The notes: generated by a model from the sequence alone, not told the origin. Shown: positions 26,592 through 35,979, counted from the first letter of the stretch. The stretch is DNA of 64,000 nucleotides from Robertmurraya andreesenii (GCF_030813005.1 NZ_JAUSTU010000006.1:143402-207401); one strand, 5' to 3'. Numbers and translations: made by a program.

Positions 26592-26771
26592 ATGCTATCA
26601 AATATTGGCATTCCAGGGTTAATCATTATTCTTGTACTTGCCCTTATTATCTTTGGACCTAAAAAGTTACCTGAAATCGGAAGAGCTTTCGGACAATCCC
26701 TTCGAGAATTTAAGAGTTCTACAAAAGGGATTATGGATGATGATTTAGAGGAAGAACAAAAGAAAATTTAA
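26592..26771 (+). CDS. tatA: Twin-arginine translocase subunit TatA
   Basis: A 59-residue TatA: short N-terminus, one membrane helix (about residues 7-22), the conserved FGPKKLPEIGRAFG hinge and start of the amphipathic helix, and an acidic C-terminus. AAAGGAG lies ten bases before the ATG. TatA forms the pore component of the Tat export system. No tatC lies beside it, so TatC must come from elsewhere. Being next to the operon of a Tat-exported enzyme suggests a TatA tied to that substrate, as with tatAd beside phoD in B. subtilis. Confidence 0.95.
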   Translation: MLSNIGIPGLIIILVLALIIFGPKKLPEIGRAFGQSLREFKSSTKGIMDDDLEEEQKKI

Positions 26772-26784
26772 GCTGAAACTAGAG

Positions 26785-26815
26785 GAGTATGTTCTATCAT
26801 GAACATGCTCTTTTT
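26785..26815 (+). terminator. Terminator after tatA
   Basis: GAGTATGTTC (26785-26794) pairs with GAACATGCTC (26801-26810), ten pairs with one G-U, six-base loop, then TTTTT. Confidence 0.85.
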
Positions 26816-26879
26816 CGTTGGCGGTGTCATAATCAACACTAAAAGTGAAGAATAAATAATAGAAAAAGGTTGAGATTCG

Positions 26880-28010
26880 ATGAAATTTGTTTTAGCACCA
26901 GATTCATTCAAAGAGAGTATGACAGCAAAAATGGCAGCCCTTGCGATGGAAAAGGGAATAAAAAATGTATTTCCTGATGCTGAATGTGTCATTGTTCCAA
27001 TGGCAGATGGTGGTGAAGGAACCGTCGAATCATTGGTCGACGGGTTGAATGGAACTGTGATCGACATCGAGGTTACTGGACCTTTAGGGGATAAGGTTCT
27101 TGCGAATTATGGACTGCTGGGAGACAAAAAGACAGCAGTAATCGAAATGGCAAGTGCAAGCGGGATCCAATTAATCAAGAAAGAGATGAGAAATCCGCTT
27201 TTTACGACTACATACGGGACGGGTGAGCTAATTAAGGACGCTCTTGATCGAGGGGCAAAGAGAATACTAATCGGAATAGGTGGAAGTGCAACAAATGATG
27301 GTGGTTTGGGAATGCTCCAAGCCCTTGGAGCTTCATTTAAGGATAAAGAAGGAAAGGAGCTTTCATTTGGGGGAGGTTCTTTAAAAGAGCTGGACACCAT
27401 CGACACGAGTCAGCTTGATGGTCGGTTGGCTTCGGTCACCATAGAAGTAGCATGTGACGTCACCAATCCATTAGTTGGTCCCAATGGGGCCTCCTACATT
27501 TTTGGTCCGCAAAAAGGAGCAACACCTGAGATCGTGAAGCAGCTCGATCAGAACCTTACACATTTTGCCAACAAAATTTATGAATTTACAGGTAAAGATA
27601 TTGCTGAGAAGGAAGGGGCAGGTGCTGCTGGAGGGCTTGGGGCAGGATTAATGGCTTTTCTAAATGCAGAATTGAAGAGAGGTATCGAGCTTGTGATCGA
27701 ATATACCGATCTTGAGAAAAAAATGGTTGGTGCCGACTTTGTTTTTACAGGGGAAGGAAGCATTGACGGACAGACTCTTTATGGAAAGACGCCCTATGGT
27801 GTAGCACGAACTGCCAGCCGCTTGAACATTCCAGTCATAGCATTTGCCGGACGGGTTGGAGCTGGCATTGAGGAACTGTATAAGCACGGATTCACCTCTG
27901 TTATAGGGATCCTTAAAGAGGTAACCTCCATTGAGGAAGCTTTACAGTCTGGCGAGAAAAATCTTGCTTCAGCAGCAGAAAATATTTGTCGAATTATCCA
28001 ACTAAAGTAG
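26880..28010 (+). CDS. Glycerate kinase (GarK/GlxK family)
   Basis: A 376-residue glycerate kinase of family 1, the expected length. It phosphorylates D-glycerate with ATP, usually to 2-phosphoglycerate. Typical blocks are the N-terminal LAPDSFKESMTA, VPMADGGEGTVESL (about residues 40-53), GIGGSATNDGGLGMLQALGA and the late FTGEGSIDGQTLYGKTP. Glycerate can arise from glyoxylate, so a link to the glycolate locus upstream is possible, but no glyoxylate carboligase or tartronate semialdehyde reductase is in the window. It is a single-gene unit between two terminators. Confidence 0.95.
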   Translation: MKFVLAPDSFKESMTAKMAALAMEKGIKNVFPDAECVIVPMADGGEGTVESLVDGLNGTVIDIEVTGPLGDKVLANYGLLGDKKTAVIEMASASGIQLIKKEMRNPLFTTTYGTGELIKDALDRGAKRILIGIGGSATNDGGLGMLQALGASFKDKEGKELSFGGGSLKELDTIDTSQLDGRLASVTIEVACDVTNPLVGPNGASYIFGPQKGATPEIVKQLDQNLTHFANKIYEFTGKDIAEKEGAGAAGGLGAGLMAFLNAELKRGIELVIEYTDLEKKMVGADFVFTGEGSIDGQTLYGKTPYGVARTASRLNIPVIAFAGRVGAGIEELYKHGFTSVIGILKEVTSIEEALQSGEKNLASAAENICRIIQLK

Positions 28011-28011
28011 T

Positions 28012-28061
28012 GAAAAAGGGCTATTTGTATGAAAAATGAATCATGCAATGAGCCCTTTTTT
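28012..28061 (+). terminator. Terminator of glycerate kinase gene
   Basis: GAAAAAGGGCT (28012-28022) pairs with AGCCCTTTTT (28051-28060), with a partly paired inner region, two bases after the stop codon and with a T-rich 3' arm. Confidence 0.8.
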
Positions 28062-28189
28062 CAAAATAGTGAAACTTTTACGTTTGGGGAAACTTTTTTG
28101 AGGGTAATACGTCTATTCATAATGTTAGTATTTTTATTTAGCAACAAGCTTTGAGAAAAGTTCTTTTCTTAAAATAAATCATTAGCCAG

Positions 28190-28217
28190 TTGACTTTTTT
28201 AAAAAAAGGAGTATATT
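28190..28217 (+). promoter_or_regulatory. Promoter candidate for the LTA synthase gene
   Basis: TTGACT (28190-28195), 16-base spacer, TATATT (28212-28217). A second TATAAT at 28413-28418, close to the gene, has no clear -35. The 433-base gap 28011-28443 shows nothing else beyond the terminator at its start. Confidence 0.4.
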
Positions 28218-28443
28218 AATATTTTGTTCAAGGTTGGTGGCAGAAACTGATACATGAATATCTATTATTGATGTTCAAATTTGAGCAGTTCTATCATATA
28301 TATTGTTGAGGATTTTGTCCCAAAGATGATTTCATCCGATTACAAACAGAAGCCGAGTTAGCAATAAATAAATTTGGGAAAAAATTCATATTTTATTCCG
28401 TAACCAGAAATGTATAATAGTTTACTAGAAGGTAGGTGCAAGA

Positions 28444-30399
28444 ATGAATAAAATACTAAAACGTCCTCAAATATTTGATAAATATATTGGTTTTTTCTTG
28501 ATTACCGTTCTACTCCTTTGGATAAAAACTTATGTCATTCAATTAACACAATTTGAATTAGGAATTGAGAATACTTTACAGAAAATCTTATTATTTATAA
28601 ATCCACTTGGATCTTCCCTATTATTTTTGGGAATAGCACTTTTCTTTAAGGGAAAAAGAAAATATCGGGTATTATTGATATTAGACTTTTTGTTATCATT
28701 TCTTGTCTATGCAAACGTCGTGTATTACCGATTTTTCAACGACTTTATTACGCTGCCAACCTTATTTCAAACACAGAACTTCGGTGATGTATCAAGCAGT
28801 GTTGTTTCACTCTTAAAACCATATGATATTCTATTTTTTGTAGATGTTTTCTTACTCATTGGGCTATATGTATTTAAAGTAGTAAAGGTTGATGCAAAGA
28901 ACTTTAACCGACGCACTGTTGCCGGGGTGCTATCTCTTGCGTTAGGAATTTCAAGCTTGAATCTTGCATTGGCAGAAGGAGATAGACCGCAGCTTTTAAC
29001 AAGAGGCTTTGACCGAAACTATATTGTCAAGTACTTGGGAATGTACAACTATACAATTTATGATGCCGTTCAAAGTACGAAGGCATCTGCCCAAAGGGTA
29101 CTAGCTGATAGCAGTGATATTACGGAAGTCATTAACTTTACAAAGTCCAACTATGCGGAACCTAATCCAAAGTATTTTGGCGTTGGTAAAGGGATGAATG
29201 TGATCTACTTGCATCTTGAGTCGATGCAGGAGTTTCTTATTAACTATAAGCTCAATGGAGAGGAAGTAACGCCATTCTTGAATTCTTTAGTAAAAGATGG
29301 AAACACGATGTTCTTTGATAACTTCTTCCATCAAACAGCTCAAGGAAAAACCTCTGATGCTGAGTTTATGTTAGAGAATTCACTGTATGGCTTGCCACAG
29401 GGGTCGGCCTTTACAACAAAAGGCTTGAACACTTACGAAGCTGCGCCAGCGATCTTAGGCCAGCAGGGTTACACTTCTGCTGTCTTCCACGGAAACGCCG
29501 GAAGCTTCTGGAATCGTAATGAGATTTACAAATCTTTTGGCTACGATCGTTTTTATGACTTAAGCTATTATGAAACAGATGATCAAAATATGGCTGAATA
29601 TGGTCTAATGGATAAGCCTTTCTATCAACAATCCTTCGAAATGCTTAAACAAATGCCACAGCCATTCTATACAAAATTTATTACTGTATCTCATCACTAC
29701 CCATATTCAATGGATCAGTCATTGGCAACGATTGGGCCGCATACAACCGGTGATAAGTCTGTAGATAATTATTTCCAAACGGCTCGCTATGCGGATGAAG
29801 CGTTAGAGCAATTCTTCAATGATTTGAAGGAATCTGGTCTCTATGACAATTCTATTATTATCATGTACGGAGACCACTACGGTATTTCACAAAACCATAA
29901 TAGTGCGATGGAGAAAGTAATTGGCAGAGAGCTGTCAACCTTTGATACAGCAGCAGGCCTACAGCGTGTGCCACTCTTCATCCGTGTTCCAGGTATGGAG
30001 GGCGGTATCAACCATACTTATGGTGGCCAAATCGACCTACTTCCAACTCTCTTGCACTTATTAGGAATTGATACAAAAGAGTATGTGCAATTAGGTACGG
30101 ATTTATTATCAGAGCAGCACGATACCCTAATCCCATTCCGAAATGGTGATTTTGTAAGCCCAACTATTTCATCAGTAGGTGGAAAGTTCTATGATTCCAA
30201 TACTGGAGAGCCGCTCAGTGATACCGAGCAGGAGAAAGCAAAAGGACTCCAGAAAATTGTTGAATATAAATTGCATCTATCTGACAAGGTCGTAAACGGA
30301 GATTTGCTACGTTTCTATGCACCGAACGGCTTCAAGCCAGTTGACCGTTCTCAGTATGATTACAGTAAACCAGAAGAAAAAGATACGAATGAACAATAA
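28444..30399 (+). CDS. ltaS: Lipoteichoic acid synthase family protein (LtaS-like)
   Basis: A 651-residue LtaS-type protein that polymerises glycerol phosphate from phosphatidylglycerol on the outer surface. Five membrane segments lie in about the first 180 residues. An AxA signal-peptidase site (A214-S215-A216) follows, as in S. aureus LtaS. The extracellular sulfatase-like domain carries the metal ligand E259 (HLES), catalytic T303 (GKTSD), and later YGDHYG and HHYPY motifs. B. subtilis has four paralogues (LtaS, YfnI, YqgS, YvgJ), and which one this matches is not certain. It is a single-gene unit with its own terminator. Confidence 0.92.
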   Translation: MNKILKRPQIFDKYIGFFLITVLLLWIKTYVIQLTQFELGIENTLQKILLFINPLGSSLLFLGIALFFKGKRKYRVLLILDFLLSFLVYANVVYYRFFNDFITLPTLFQTQNFGDVSSSVVSLLKPYDILFFVDVFLLIGLYVFKVVKVDAKNFNRRTVAGVLSLALGISSLNLALAEGDRPQLLTRGFDRNYIVKYLGMYNYTIYDAVQSTKASAQRVLADSSDITEVINFTKSNYAEPNPKYFGVGKGMNVIYLHLESMQEFLINYKLNGEEVTPFLNSLVKDGNTMFFDNFFHQTAQGKTSDAEFMLENSLYGLPQGSAFTTKGLNTYEAAPAILGQQGYTSAVFHGNAGSFWNRNEIYKSFGYDRFYDLSYYETDDQNMAEYGLMDKPFYQQSFEMLKQMPQPFYTKFITVSHHYPYSMDQSLATIGPHTTGDKSVDNYFQTARYADEALEQFFNDLKESGLYDNSIIIMYGDHYGISQNHNSAMEKVIGRELSTFDTAAGLQRVPLFIRVPGMEGGINHTYGGQIDLLPTLLHLLGIDTKEYVQLGTDLLSEQHDTLIPFRNGDFVSPTISSVGGKFYDSNTGEPLSDTEQEKAKGLQKIVEYKLHLSDKVVNGDLLRFYAPNGFKPVDRSQYDYSKPEEKDTNEQ

Positions 30400-30402
30400 A
30401 AG

Positions 30403-30429
30403 AGCTTCCCATTTTGGGAGGCTTTTTTT
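30403..30429 (+). terminator. Terminator of the LTA synthase gene
   Basis: AGCTTCCC (30403-30410) pairs with GGGAGGCT (30416-30423) with one G-U, five-base loop, then a run of T. Confidence 0.9.
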
Positions 30430-30471
30430 GTGCTTGTATTAGCATCTGGTACTAATAAATTGAAATATATT

Positions 30472-30502
30472 TGTAATATTATCTTAACCTTACTGTTATG
30501 AT
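30472..30502 (+). promoter_or_regulatory. Promoter candidate for the NlpC/P60 gene, with WalR-like half-site
   Basis: TATGAT (30497-30502) is preceded by TG at the extended -10 position (30494-30495). TGTAAT (30472-30477), a half-site of the WalR box, overlaps the -35 region, but the second half is poor. The 165-base leader is long, as for cwlO. WalRK control is suggested, not shown. Confidence 0.35.
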
Positions 30503-30667
30503 AGACTGCTATAGTACTAGACAGAGAAAAAAATGTTTTTTTAACTGGAAATTTGTCATTTTTATAGAAAATTACGAACGAAAGCGAAGAACTTGTAATT
30601 TAATCGGTTTTTCGTAGAGTACATATTTAATAGAACTTGTCGAAATCAAGAGGTCGGAGGAAAGCTT

Positions 30668-31882
30668 ATGTTGAAAAAGAAACTTGTAGCTCTGAACACA
30701 TCCATCATTTTAGGAGTTGGAAGCCTAATTGCAATCCCTTCAGTAAGTGCAAACTACTCTTCACAAATTCAACAAGTTAATGAAGATATAGCTAATACGC
30801 AAAAAGAATTGTCTGACTTACAGAAACAAATTAAACGCGTGGAAGAGGCTATTAGAGACAATAATAATTTGATTGTTAAGACAGAAAGCGATATAAAAAC
30901 AACTCAACAAGAAATCGCAAAGCTCGAAGCAGAAATTGCTGTCTTAAATGACACGATTGCCAAAAGAACGGAGATACTTAAAAAGCGTGCACAGTCCTTC
31001 CAGGAATCAGGTGGAAAGGTTAGTTATATTGAAGTATTATTAGGCTCTGAGGATTTTAGTGATTTTATCGACCGTGTTTTTGCTGTCTCACAAATTGCTA
31101 ACGCTGATAGCGATTTGATTAAACAGCATGAATTAGATAAAGCGGCTGTAAAAGAAAAACAGGCCGCAGTGGATGAGAAATTAACTGGATTAACGGAAAT
31201 GAAAACAGAGCTTGAAGGTATGAAGGCTCAAATGCTTGAGCAAAAGGCTCAAAACGATGAATTGAAAAAGCAGCTTGAAGAAGAACAAAAGGGCAATCTT
31301 GCTAAGAAGAGTGACCTAGAAGAGAAGGAAGCTGCCAGAATCGCAGCTGAAAAAGCGGCAGCGGAGGCGGCTGCAAAGGCTGCAAGAGACGCTGCACGTA
31401 GTTCTCAATCATCATCAGGTGGAAGCAGTAAAGGCGGCAGCAGCAGTAGCGGCGGTGGAAAAGTTGGATATGTTCCACCTGCAAATGATGGAAGCCTAAA
31501 TACAATTTTACAAGCTGGTTATCGATATATTGGAAACTCTGTATATGTGTTTGGTGCTGGAAGAAGCCAATATGATGTAGCAAATGGCCGTTTTGACTGT
31601 TCTGGTTTTGTTAGCTGGGCATTCAGACAAGCTGGCATCAATATTGGGACAAGCACTAGTGCCTTAAGAAATCAAGGTACCCGAGTTTCCTATGGCGAAG
31701 CTCGCCCTGGTGATCTAGTATTCTTCGACACCTACAAGAAGGATGGACATGTGGGGATTTACCTTGGAGGAGGCAAATTCATCGGTTCTCAGTCTTCTAC
31801 GGGTGTAGCGATTGCAGATATGAATTCTGGTTACTATAAGAGTCATTTTTCTGGTCATGTAAGAAGAATCGCAAACTTTTAA
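30668..31882 (+). CDS. Secreted NlpC/P60 peptidoglycan endopeptidase with coiled coil (CwlO-like)
   Basis: A 404-residue secreted hydrolase. A signal peptide (about residues 1-29, ending SVSA) is followed by a long coiled coil (about 30-235) of the CwlO/PcsB type, a serine/glycine-rich linker (about 245-270) and a C-terminal NlpC/P60 domain (about 280-404). The catalytic cysteine is in RFDCSGFVSW and the histidine in GHVGIYLGGG. Such enzymes cut the D-glutamyl-diaminopimelate bond during cell elongation; the coiled coil usually contacts FtsEX. GGTCGGAGGAAAG precedes the ATG. Confidence 0.93.
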   Translation: MLKKKLVALNTSIILGVGSLIAIPSVSANYSSQIQQVNEDIANTQKELSDLQKQIKRVEEAIRDNNNLIVKTESDIKTTQQEIAKLEAEIAVLNDTIAKRTEILKKRAQSFQESGGKVSYIEVLLGSEDFSDFIDRVFAVSQIANADSDLIKQHELDKAAVKEKQAAVDEKLTGLTEMKTELEGMKAQMLEQKAQNDELKKQLEEEQKGNLAKKSDLEEKEAARIAAEKAAAEAAAKAARDAARSSQSSSGGSSKGGSSSSGGGKVGYVPPANDGSLNTILQAGYRYIGNSVYVFGAGRSQYDVANGRFDCSGFVSWAFRQAGINIGTSTSALRNQGTRVSYGEARPGDLVFFDTYKKDGHVGIYLGGGKFIGSQSSTGVAIADMNSGYYKSHFSGHVRRIANF

Positions 31883-31889
31883 TAATAGG

Positions 31890-31927
31890 TAAAAGGCTTA
31901 TCCTCAAGTGATGGGGATAAGCCTTTT
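31890..31927. terminator. Bidirectional terminator between convergent genes
   Basis: AAAAGGCTTATCC (31890-31902) pairs with GGATAAGCCTTTTT (31914-31927). A-run and T-run flank the stem, so it can end both the NlpC/P60 transcript and the leftward partner-switching operon. Confidence 0.9.
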
Positions 31928-31935
31928 TAATTAAG

Positions 31936-32322
31936 CTAATACTCGTTAATGGATAATTCACCTGTCCAGTTTGCTACCATTTCTTTCTGGGCCGCTGTCA
32001 TATTGTCGACAATGGGGAATACCTTGTCCACCTGTGATATCGCAAATAAATTTCTGATGAAATCGTCAACAACGATAAACACGATCTTTTTTCCTTTAAC
32101 AGATACTCTTTTGGCAAAATTAACAATCATCCCAAATCCAGTACTGTCAATATTATTTACTCTTTGGACATCGATAACGTATCCTTGGTCCGTCTCTAGA
32201 TTTTGGTTTTGCAGCACCTTTTTAATCTCCTCAAGCATGCCATACTCGAGATTCCCTTCAAGAAAAATAGTTACAAATTCTTGCCTAGTTTCTATTCTAA
32301 TATTGGGTTTACTACTTTCCAT
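31936..32322 (-). CDS. STAS-domain anti-anti-sigma factor (RsbV/SpoIIAA-like)
   Basis: A 128-residue STAS protein. The phosphorylation motif is NIDSTGFGMI (serine near residue 60), as in RsbV and SpoIIAA. In partner switching the unphosphorylated form binds an RsbW-type kinase and frees that kinase's target; the kinase inactivates it by phosphorylation and a PP2C phosphatase restores it. Both partners are encoded just upstream on the same strand, with a chemoreceptor between. It is longer than RsbV (109 residues) by an extra C-terminal helix. The final target is unknown. Confidence 0.9.
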   Translation of the reverse strand: MESSKPNIRIETRQEFVTIFLEGNLEYGMLEEIKKVLQNQNLETDQGYVIDVQRVNNIDSTGFGMIVNFAKRVSVKGKKIVFIVVDDFIRNLFAISQVDKVFPIVDNMTAAQKEMVANWTGELSINEY

Positions 32323-32383
32323 TATTCCTACATCCCTTCACGTTTCTATATTTTTATTATGAATTCTGGATGCGAATCCTCTG

Positions 32384-34078
32384 TTATAGTTGAAATTTAT
32401 TGACCTCGTTTCGAAGCTTCTCGGCAACTGTTGCCAATTCATTGGAGCTTGACGTGATTTCTTCAACTGTAGCAGATTGTTCCTCGGAGGTTGCAGCGAT
32501 TTCTTCAGTGGCAGCAGCAGATTCTTCAATGATACTAGAAATCTCCTGAATGGCATTTTGAACATTTTGAGAATTGTTGCTTACAAGTTCAAAGGCATTT
32601 TTCATTTCCTCTGCACCTTTCTCCGTTTCCTCAACTTTTTCAACAATTTCTTTTAATGCCTCACCGCCTTTATTAATAATGTTCACCTGATCATTAACTG
32701 CTATTAAGTTGCTTTCCATTGTTCGTACAGTCACGGACGTCTCAGCTTGAATATCTTCAATTAGGCCAGTAATTTTCCCAGCGGAAAAACTTGATTGCTC
32801 TGCCAATTTGCGAACTTCTTCAGCAACCACAGCAAATCCTTTTCCTTGCTCTCCCGCTCTGGCAGCTTCGATGGCAGCATTCAAGGCAAGTAGATTTGTT
32901 TGTTCTGCGATTTCTGTTATGACTGTAATAATGCCACCGATTTCTTCAGAACGTTTTCCTAATTTGTGTATCGAATCTGTAGCATATGTCACTGTTTGCG
33001 TAACAGTCCCTAAATGCTTAATAGCTTCATTTATTGCTTCTTCTCCTGTTCTGGCAATTTGAGTTGATTCTTTGGCGTTTTTAAGGGTTTTCTCGGCTCT
33101 TTCCAAACTGGCTTTTACCTCATCAACTGTTTCTTCCATCATCGTGAGGATCACCCCGGCCTGATGGGCTTGAGTAGTTGTTCCTGCAGCAACGTCATTC
33201 ATTGTTAAGGCAATTTGATTAGCAGCTTCACTTGTCTGAATGGCAGCCTCAGCTAGTAGATTGGAAGACTCTGCTACTAGATTCGTGTTATTCGTTATAT
33301 TAGCGGTGATTCCTAGTAAACTGTCCTTCATTTTGATGAAGGAATTTGCTAAGTCGGCGATTTCATCCTTGCCTTTTGGGGTAGAAAGCTCAACCTTTAA
33401 GTTCAAATTCGCTATTTCGTTAGCATTATCGCGCAGTCTCATAATTGGCGATATAACTTGCCTTTTCATGAAAATGGTAATAAGAACTACTATGGCAAGT
33501 GCGATAATGGCAGAAATGACAAGATTATCAATTGCTGATGAAGCAGCGATTTTGGAGTATGGCTTCTCCGGAACGGCTGTAGACCAAATCCCTATTACTT
33601 CTCCATTCCTATTCTTGATTGGTTCATATGCTGCTTGATATGACTCTCCTAGTACATCAGCTTGTCCTAGATATCTTTCCTTCTTCTGAAGAACCACTTC
33701 CGCAACCGCATCAGAGATCTTTGTGTTTAGCATTCGCTTTCCGTTTTGCTCAACATTCGTCGCAATTCTAGTATCCAACTGGAATAAAGAAACCGCATTG
33801 CCACCAGTAAGCTTTCCAGTCATGTCTGCAAGTTCTTCATTACCAACAAGGCTAGTCTTTCCTTTATATAATTGACCATCAACAATTTGCCATTCCCCAG
33901 GAATTTTCTCATCAATATACTGATAACTTAGCTGTAAATCCGATACTAGCTTCATCTGAGCACTTTCAATTAAATTCTTCTTTGTTAAATAATAGTTGAG
34001 ACCAGCCAGAATAGCGGTTAATAAAACAATACAGCTGATCATCAGGAAATTCATTTTTTTTCCAATGGTCCACTTCAT
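32384..34078 (-). CDS. Methyl-accepting chemotaxis protein with Cache-type sensor
   Basis: A 564-residue receptor. A membrane segment at about residues 8-30 is followed by an extracellular single-Cache-like domain (about 31-180, with the ALQYEPI-like AAYEPIKNRNGEVIGIW strand), a second membrane segment (about 185-205), a HAMP domain and a long signalling helix hairpin with the conserved tip EIAEQTNLLALNAAIEAARA. GGGAGGG lies six bases before ATG at 34078. It sits inside the partner-switching operon, between the kinase-like and STAS genes, which is unusual for a chemoreceptor. Ligand unknown. Confidence 0.93.
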   Translation of the reverse strand: MKWTIGKKMNFLMISCIVLLTAILAGLNYYLTKKNLIESAQMKLVSDLQLSYQYIDEKIPGEWQIVDGQLYKGKTSLVGNEELADMTGKLTGGNAVSLFQLDTRIATNVEQNGKRMLNTKISDAVAEVVLQKKERYLGQADVLGESYQAAYEPIKNRNGEVIGIWSTAVPEKPYSKIAASSAIDNLVISAIIALAIVVLITIFMKRQVISPIMRLRDNANEIANLNLKVELSTPKGKDEIADLANSFIKMKDSLLGITANITNNTNLVAESSNLLAEAAIQTSEAANQIALTMNDVAAGTTTQAHQAGVILTMMEETVDEVKASLERAEKTLKNAKESTQIARTGEEAINEAIKHLGTVTQTVTYATDSIHKLGKRSEEIGGIITVITEIAEQTNLLALNAAIEAARAGEQGKGFAVVAEEVRKLAEQSSFSAGKITGLIEDIQAETSVTVRTMESNLIAVNDQVNIINKGGEALKEIVEKVEETEKGAEEMKNAFELVSNNSQNVQNAIQEISSIIEESAAATEEIAATSEEQSATVEEITSSSNELATVAEKLRNEVNKFQL

Positions 34079-34166
34079 TTGATTCCCTCCCAATAGGTTT
34101 TACAATTTGTCTCTTTTAAAATGATTAGAAGCTACAAAGTTCATGTAATTATCTTCTTGGAGACTC

Positions 34167-34559
34167 CTACAAAAACTTTTCCTCGGATACATTCTTAAAC
34201 CAAATCTCATCAACCATATTTTTGATAAAAAGCAATCCACGACCCCGATCAGAAAATGTAATAATATCCGTGTCAAGCTGTAAAAAATCTTCCCAATGTT
34301 CATTTGGGATTCCTCCAGCTGAATCTATCACGGTAATTTTCATCGTTCCGTCCAAATAGAATACTTGCAGTTCGATAGATTTTTTTTCATTATTCCCAGT
34401 CTCATTCATGGCTTCTACTGCATTAATCATTAGTTCGTGGACTACAAAACATATTTCTCTTTTACTGGGAAGATCATAGACGGTCATGTATGTATGAATC
34501 ATCTGGTCAACAAATGTTATTCCTTTTTGATTAGGTAGCAGGCTAAGGGTGATTTCCAT
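34167..34559 (-). CDS. RsbW-like serine kinase / anti-sigma factor
   Basis: A 130-residue protein with the GHKL ATPase fold. The N box is HELMINAVEA, the G1 box DSAGGIP and the G2 box DRGRGLLFIK. These are the ATP-binding motifs of RsbW and SpoIIAB, which phosphorylate a STAS partner and hold a sigma factor or other target. It lies 16 bases downstream of the PP2C phosphatase gene. No sigma factor gene is nearby, so the protein it holds could be sigma-B, a chemotaxis or cyclic-di-GMP protein, or something else. Confidence 0.88.
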   Translation of the reverse strand: MEITLSLLPNQKGITFVDQMIHTYMTVYDLPSKREICFVVHELMINAVEAMNETGNNEKKSIELQVFYLDGTMKITVIDSAGGIPNEHWEDFLQLDTDIITFSDRGRGLLFIKNMVDEIWFKNVSEEKFL

Positions 34560-34575
34560 AATATAAAACCTACCT

Positions 34576-35697
34576 TTAAATGTCTATTGTGATGGAAACA
34601 ATAGTTATATCATCATTATGCTGTCTCTGATGCAAATAATGATCATCGGTAAAACTCGTCAAGGCCTTAAAATTGTCATAAGTGAGGTAAGGATTGAACA
34701 GCTTACTAGAGAGAACATTTTTATCACTTAAAGCGAATAACCCATCTGTATATAAAATGATGCGATGCCAGCCCTTAAGTGTCAGCGTTTTTTTATGGAC
34801 ATTAATGGTCGGAAGTAGTCCTAGGATCGTTGTAGTTGAAGGCAGCTTGATTACTTCTCCAAATTTTCCAAAGATGAAGCCGTGAGGGTTTGCTGCGTTT
34901 ACATATTGAATCTGACCGTTTTTTATATCAATTACGACATATATAGCAGTCAACAAAAAGCTCTGCATGTCATCCTCATCAGCGAATAATTCATAGACGT
35001 GCCGATTTAACTCGTTCATGACGCTGACAGGATCTATTAATCTTGTCATCATACCTTTTAAAAGGGAGCGAATAGACATAGCTACCAAAGAAGAAGCGAT
35101 GCCATGTCCCATGACGTCGAACAGCATGACTGCGTATAAATTCTCATCAATCTGGTACCAACTATACATGTCACCTCCTAGTTTATTGGTTGGAATATTA
35201 ATTCCATCAAATTGTATATTTTTACTACATAATGAAGGAGTCAATGCATGTCTCTGTATTTTTTTTGCAATGGCTAAATCTGTTTGAAAACTATATTCAT
35301 TATTTTTTCGTAGCCTTGTTTCATTCTGATATTTAATTGAAGCATGAATTCTAGCCTTGAAATGAAGATAGTCAATCGGCTCAGGAATGAAATCATAAAT
35401 CCCTCTTTCAAAAGCTCTTTCAACAATACTCCTATCATTCAAGGGGGTTAGCAATATGATTGGTATGTCAACTAATTCGACAAGCAGCCCTAGGCAATTC
35501 ATAAGCTGAGTTTTGGAAATGCTTGAGGGATCATAATTGTATATGATTAACTCTGCTTTTGTAGGTGACTCGGTTAAATCTTTTAGGGTTTCTTCTGTTG
35601 TTACAGTAAAATGAATATTGCTAATTCCCATCGAATGTAAATAATCCCTTAGAAGTTCACAATCTTCCCCTTTTTTATCAATAATTAATACGGACAA
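34576..35697 (-). CDS. Pseudo-receiver-PP2C (RsbU/SpoIIE-type) serine phosphatase
   Basis: About 373 residues: an N-terminal response-regulator receiver-like domain (about 1-120), a linker helix, then a PP2C phosphatase domain (about 150-373) with metal-binding aspartates in NKLGGDMYSW and DVMGHGIASS. The receiver looks degenerate: the strand that should end in the phosphorylated aspartate reads LIIYNYDP, the paired acidic residues after strand 1 read IDKKGE, and the conserved lysine is replaced in FIPEPI. So it may respond to binding rather than phosphorylation. TTG at 35697 is preferred because GGTGGGA precedes it; ATG at 35712 has no site. It should dephosphorylate the STAS protein of this operon. 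Confidence 0.88.
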   Translation of the reverse strand: MSVLIIDKKGEDCELLRDYLHSMGISNIHFTVTTEETLKDLTESPTKAELIIYNYDPSSISKTQLMNCLGLLVELVDIPIILLTPLNDRSIVERAFERGIYDFIPEPIDYLHFKARIHASIKYQNETRLRKNNEYSFQTDLAIAKKIQRHALTPSLCSKNIQFDGINIPTNKLGGDMYSWYQIDENLYAVMLFDVMGHGIASSLVAMSIRSLLKGMMTRLIDPVSVMNELNRHVYELFADEDDMQSFLLTAIYVVIDIKNGQIQYVNAANPHGFIFGKFGEVIKLPSTTTILGLLPTINVHKKTLTLKGWHRIILYTDGLFALSDKNVLSSKLFNPYLTYDNFKALTSFTDDHYLHQRQHNDDITIVSITIDI

Positions 35698-35979
35698 TTC
35701 ATTCCCACCCATTCTATATGAGGATCTGATAGGTAGTCGCAGATAATTTAAAACTTTAGTACTTTATGACTATTATTCAATTGTGACTATTTTACCATTT
35801 TAATATTAAGAAATCTATAATGGAATTGTAAAAAAATATTAGTTTGAGGTAATAAGGATGTTAATTATCTTTTTAGCTTGCTGCTGGGGACTAAAAAATA
35901 CAACATAAATAAATGGATAGACATAGGACTTTTGACTATATTATATTATTTTCATAGGTATAAATTACTATTCAATTTC

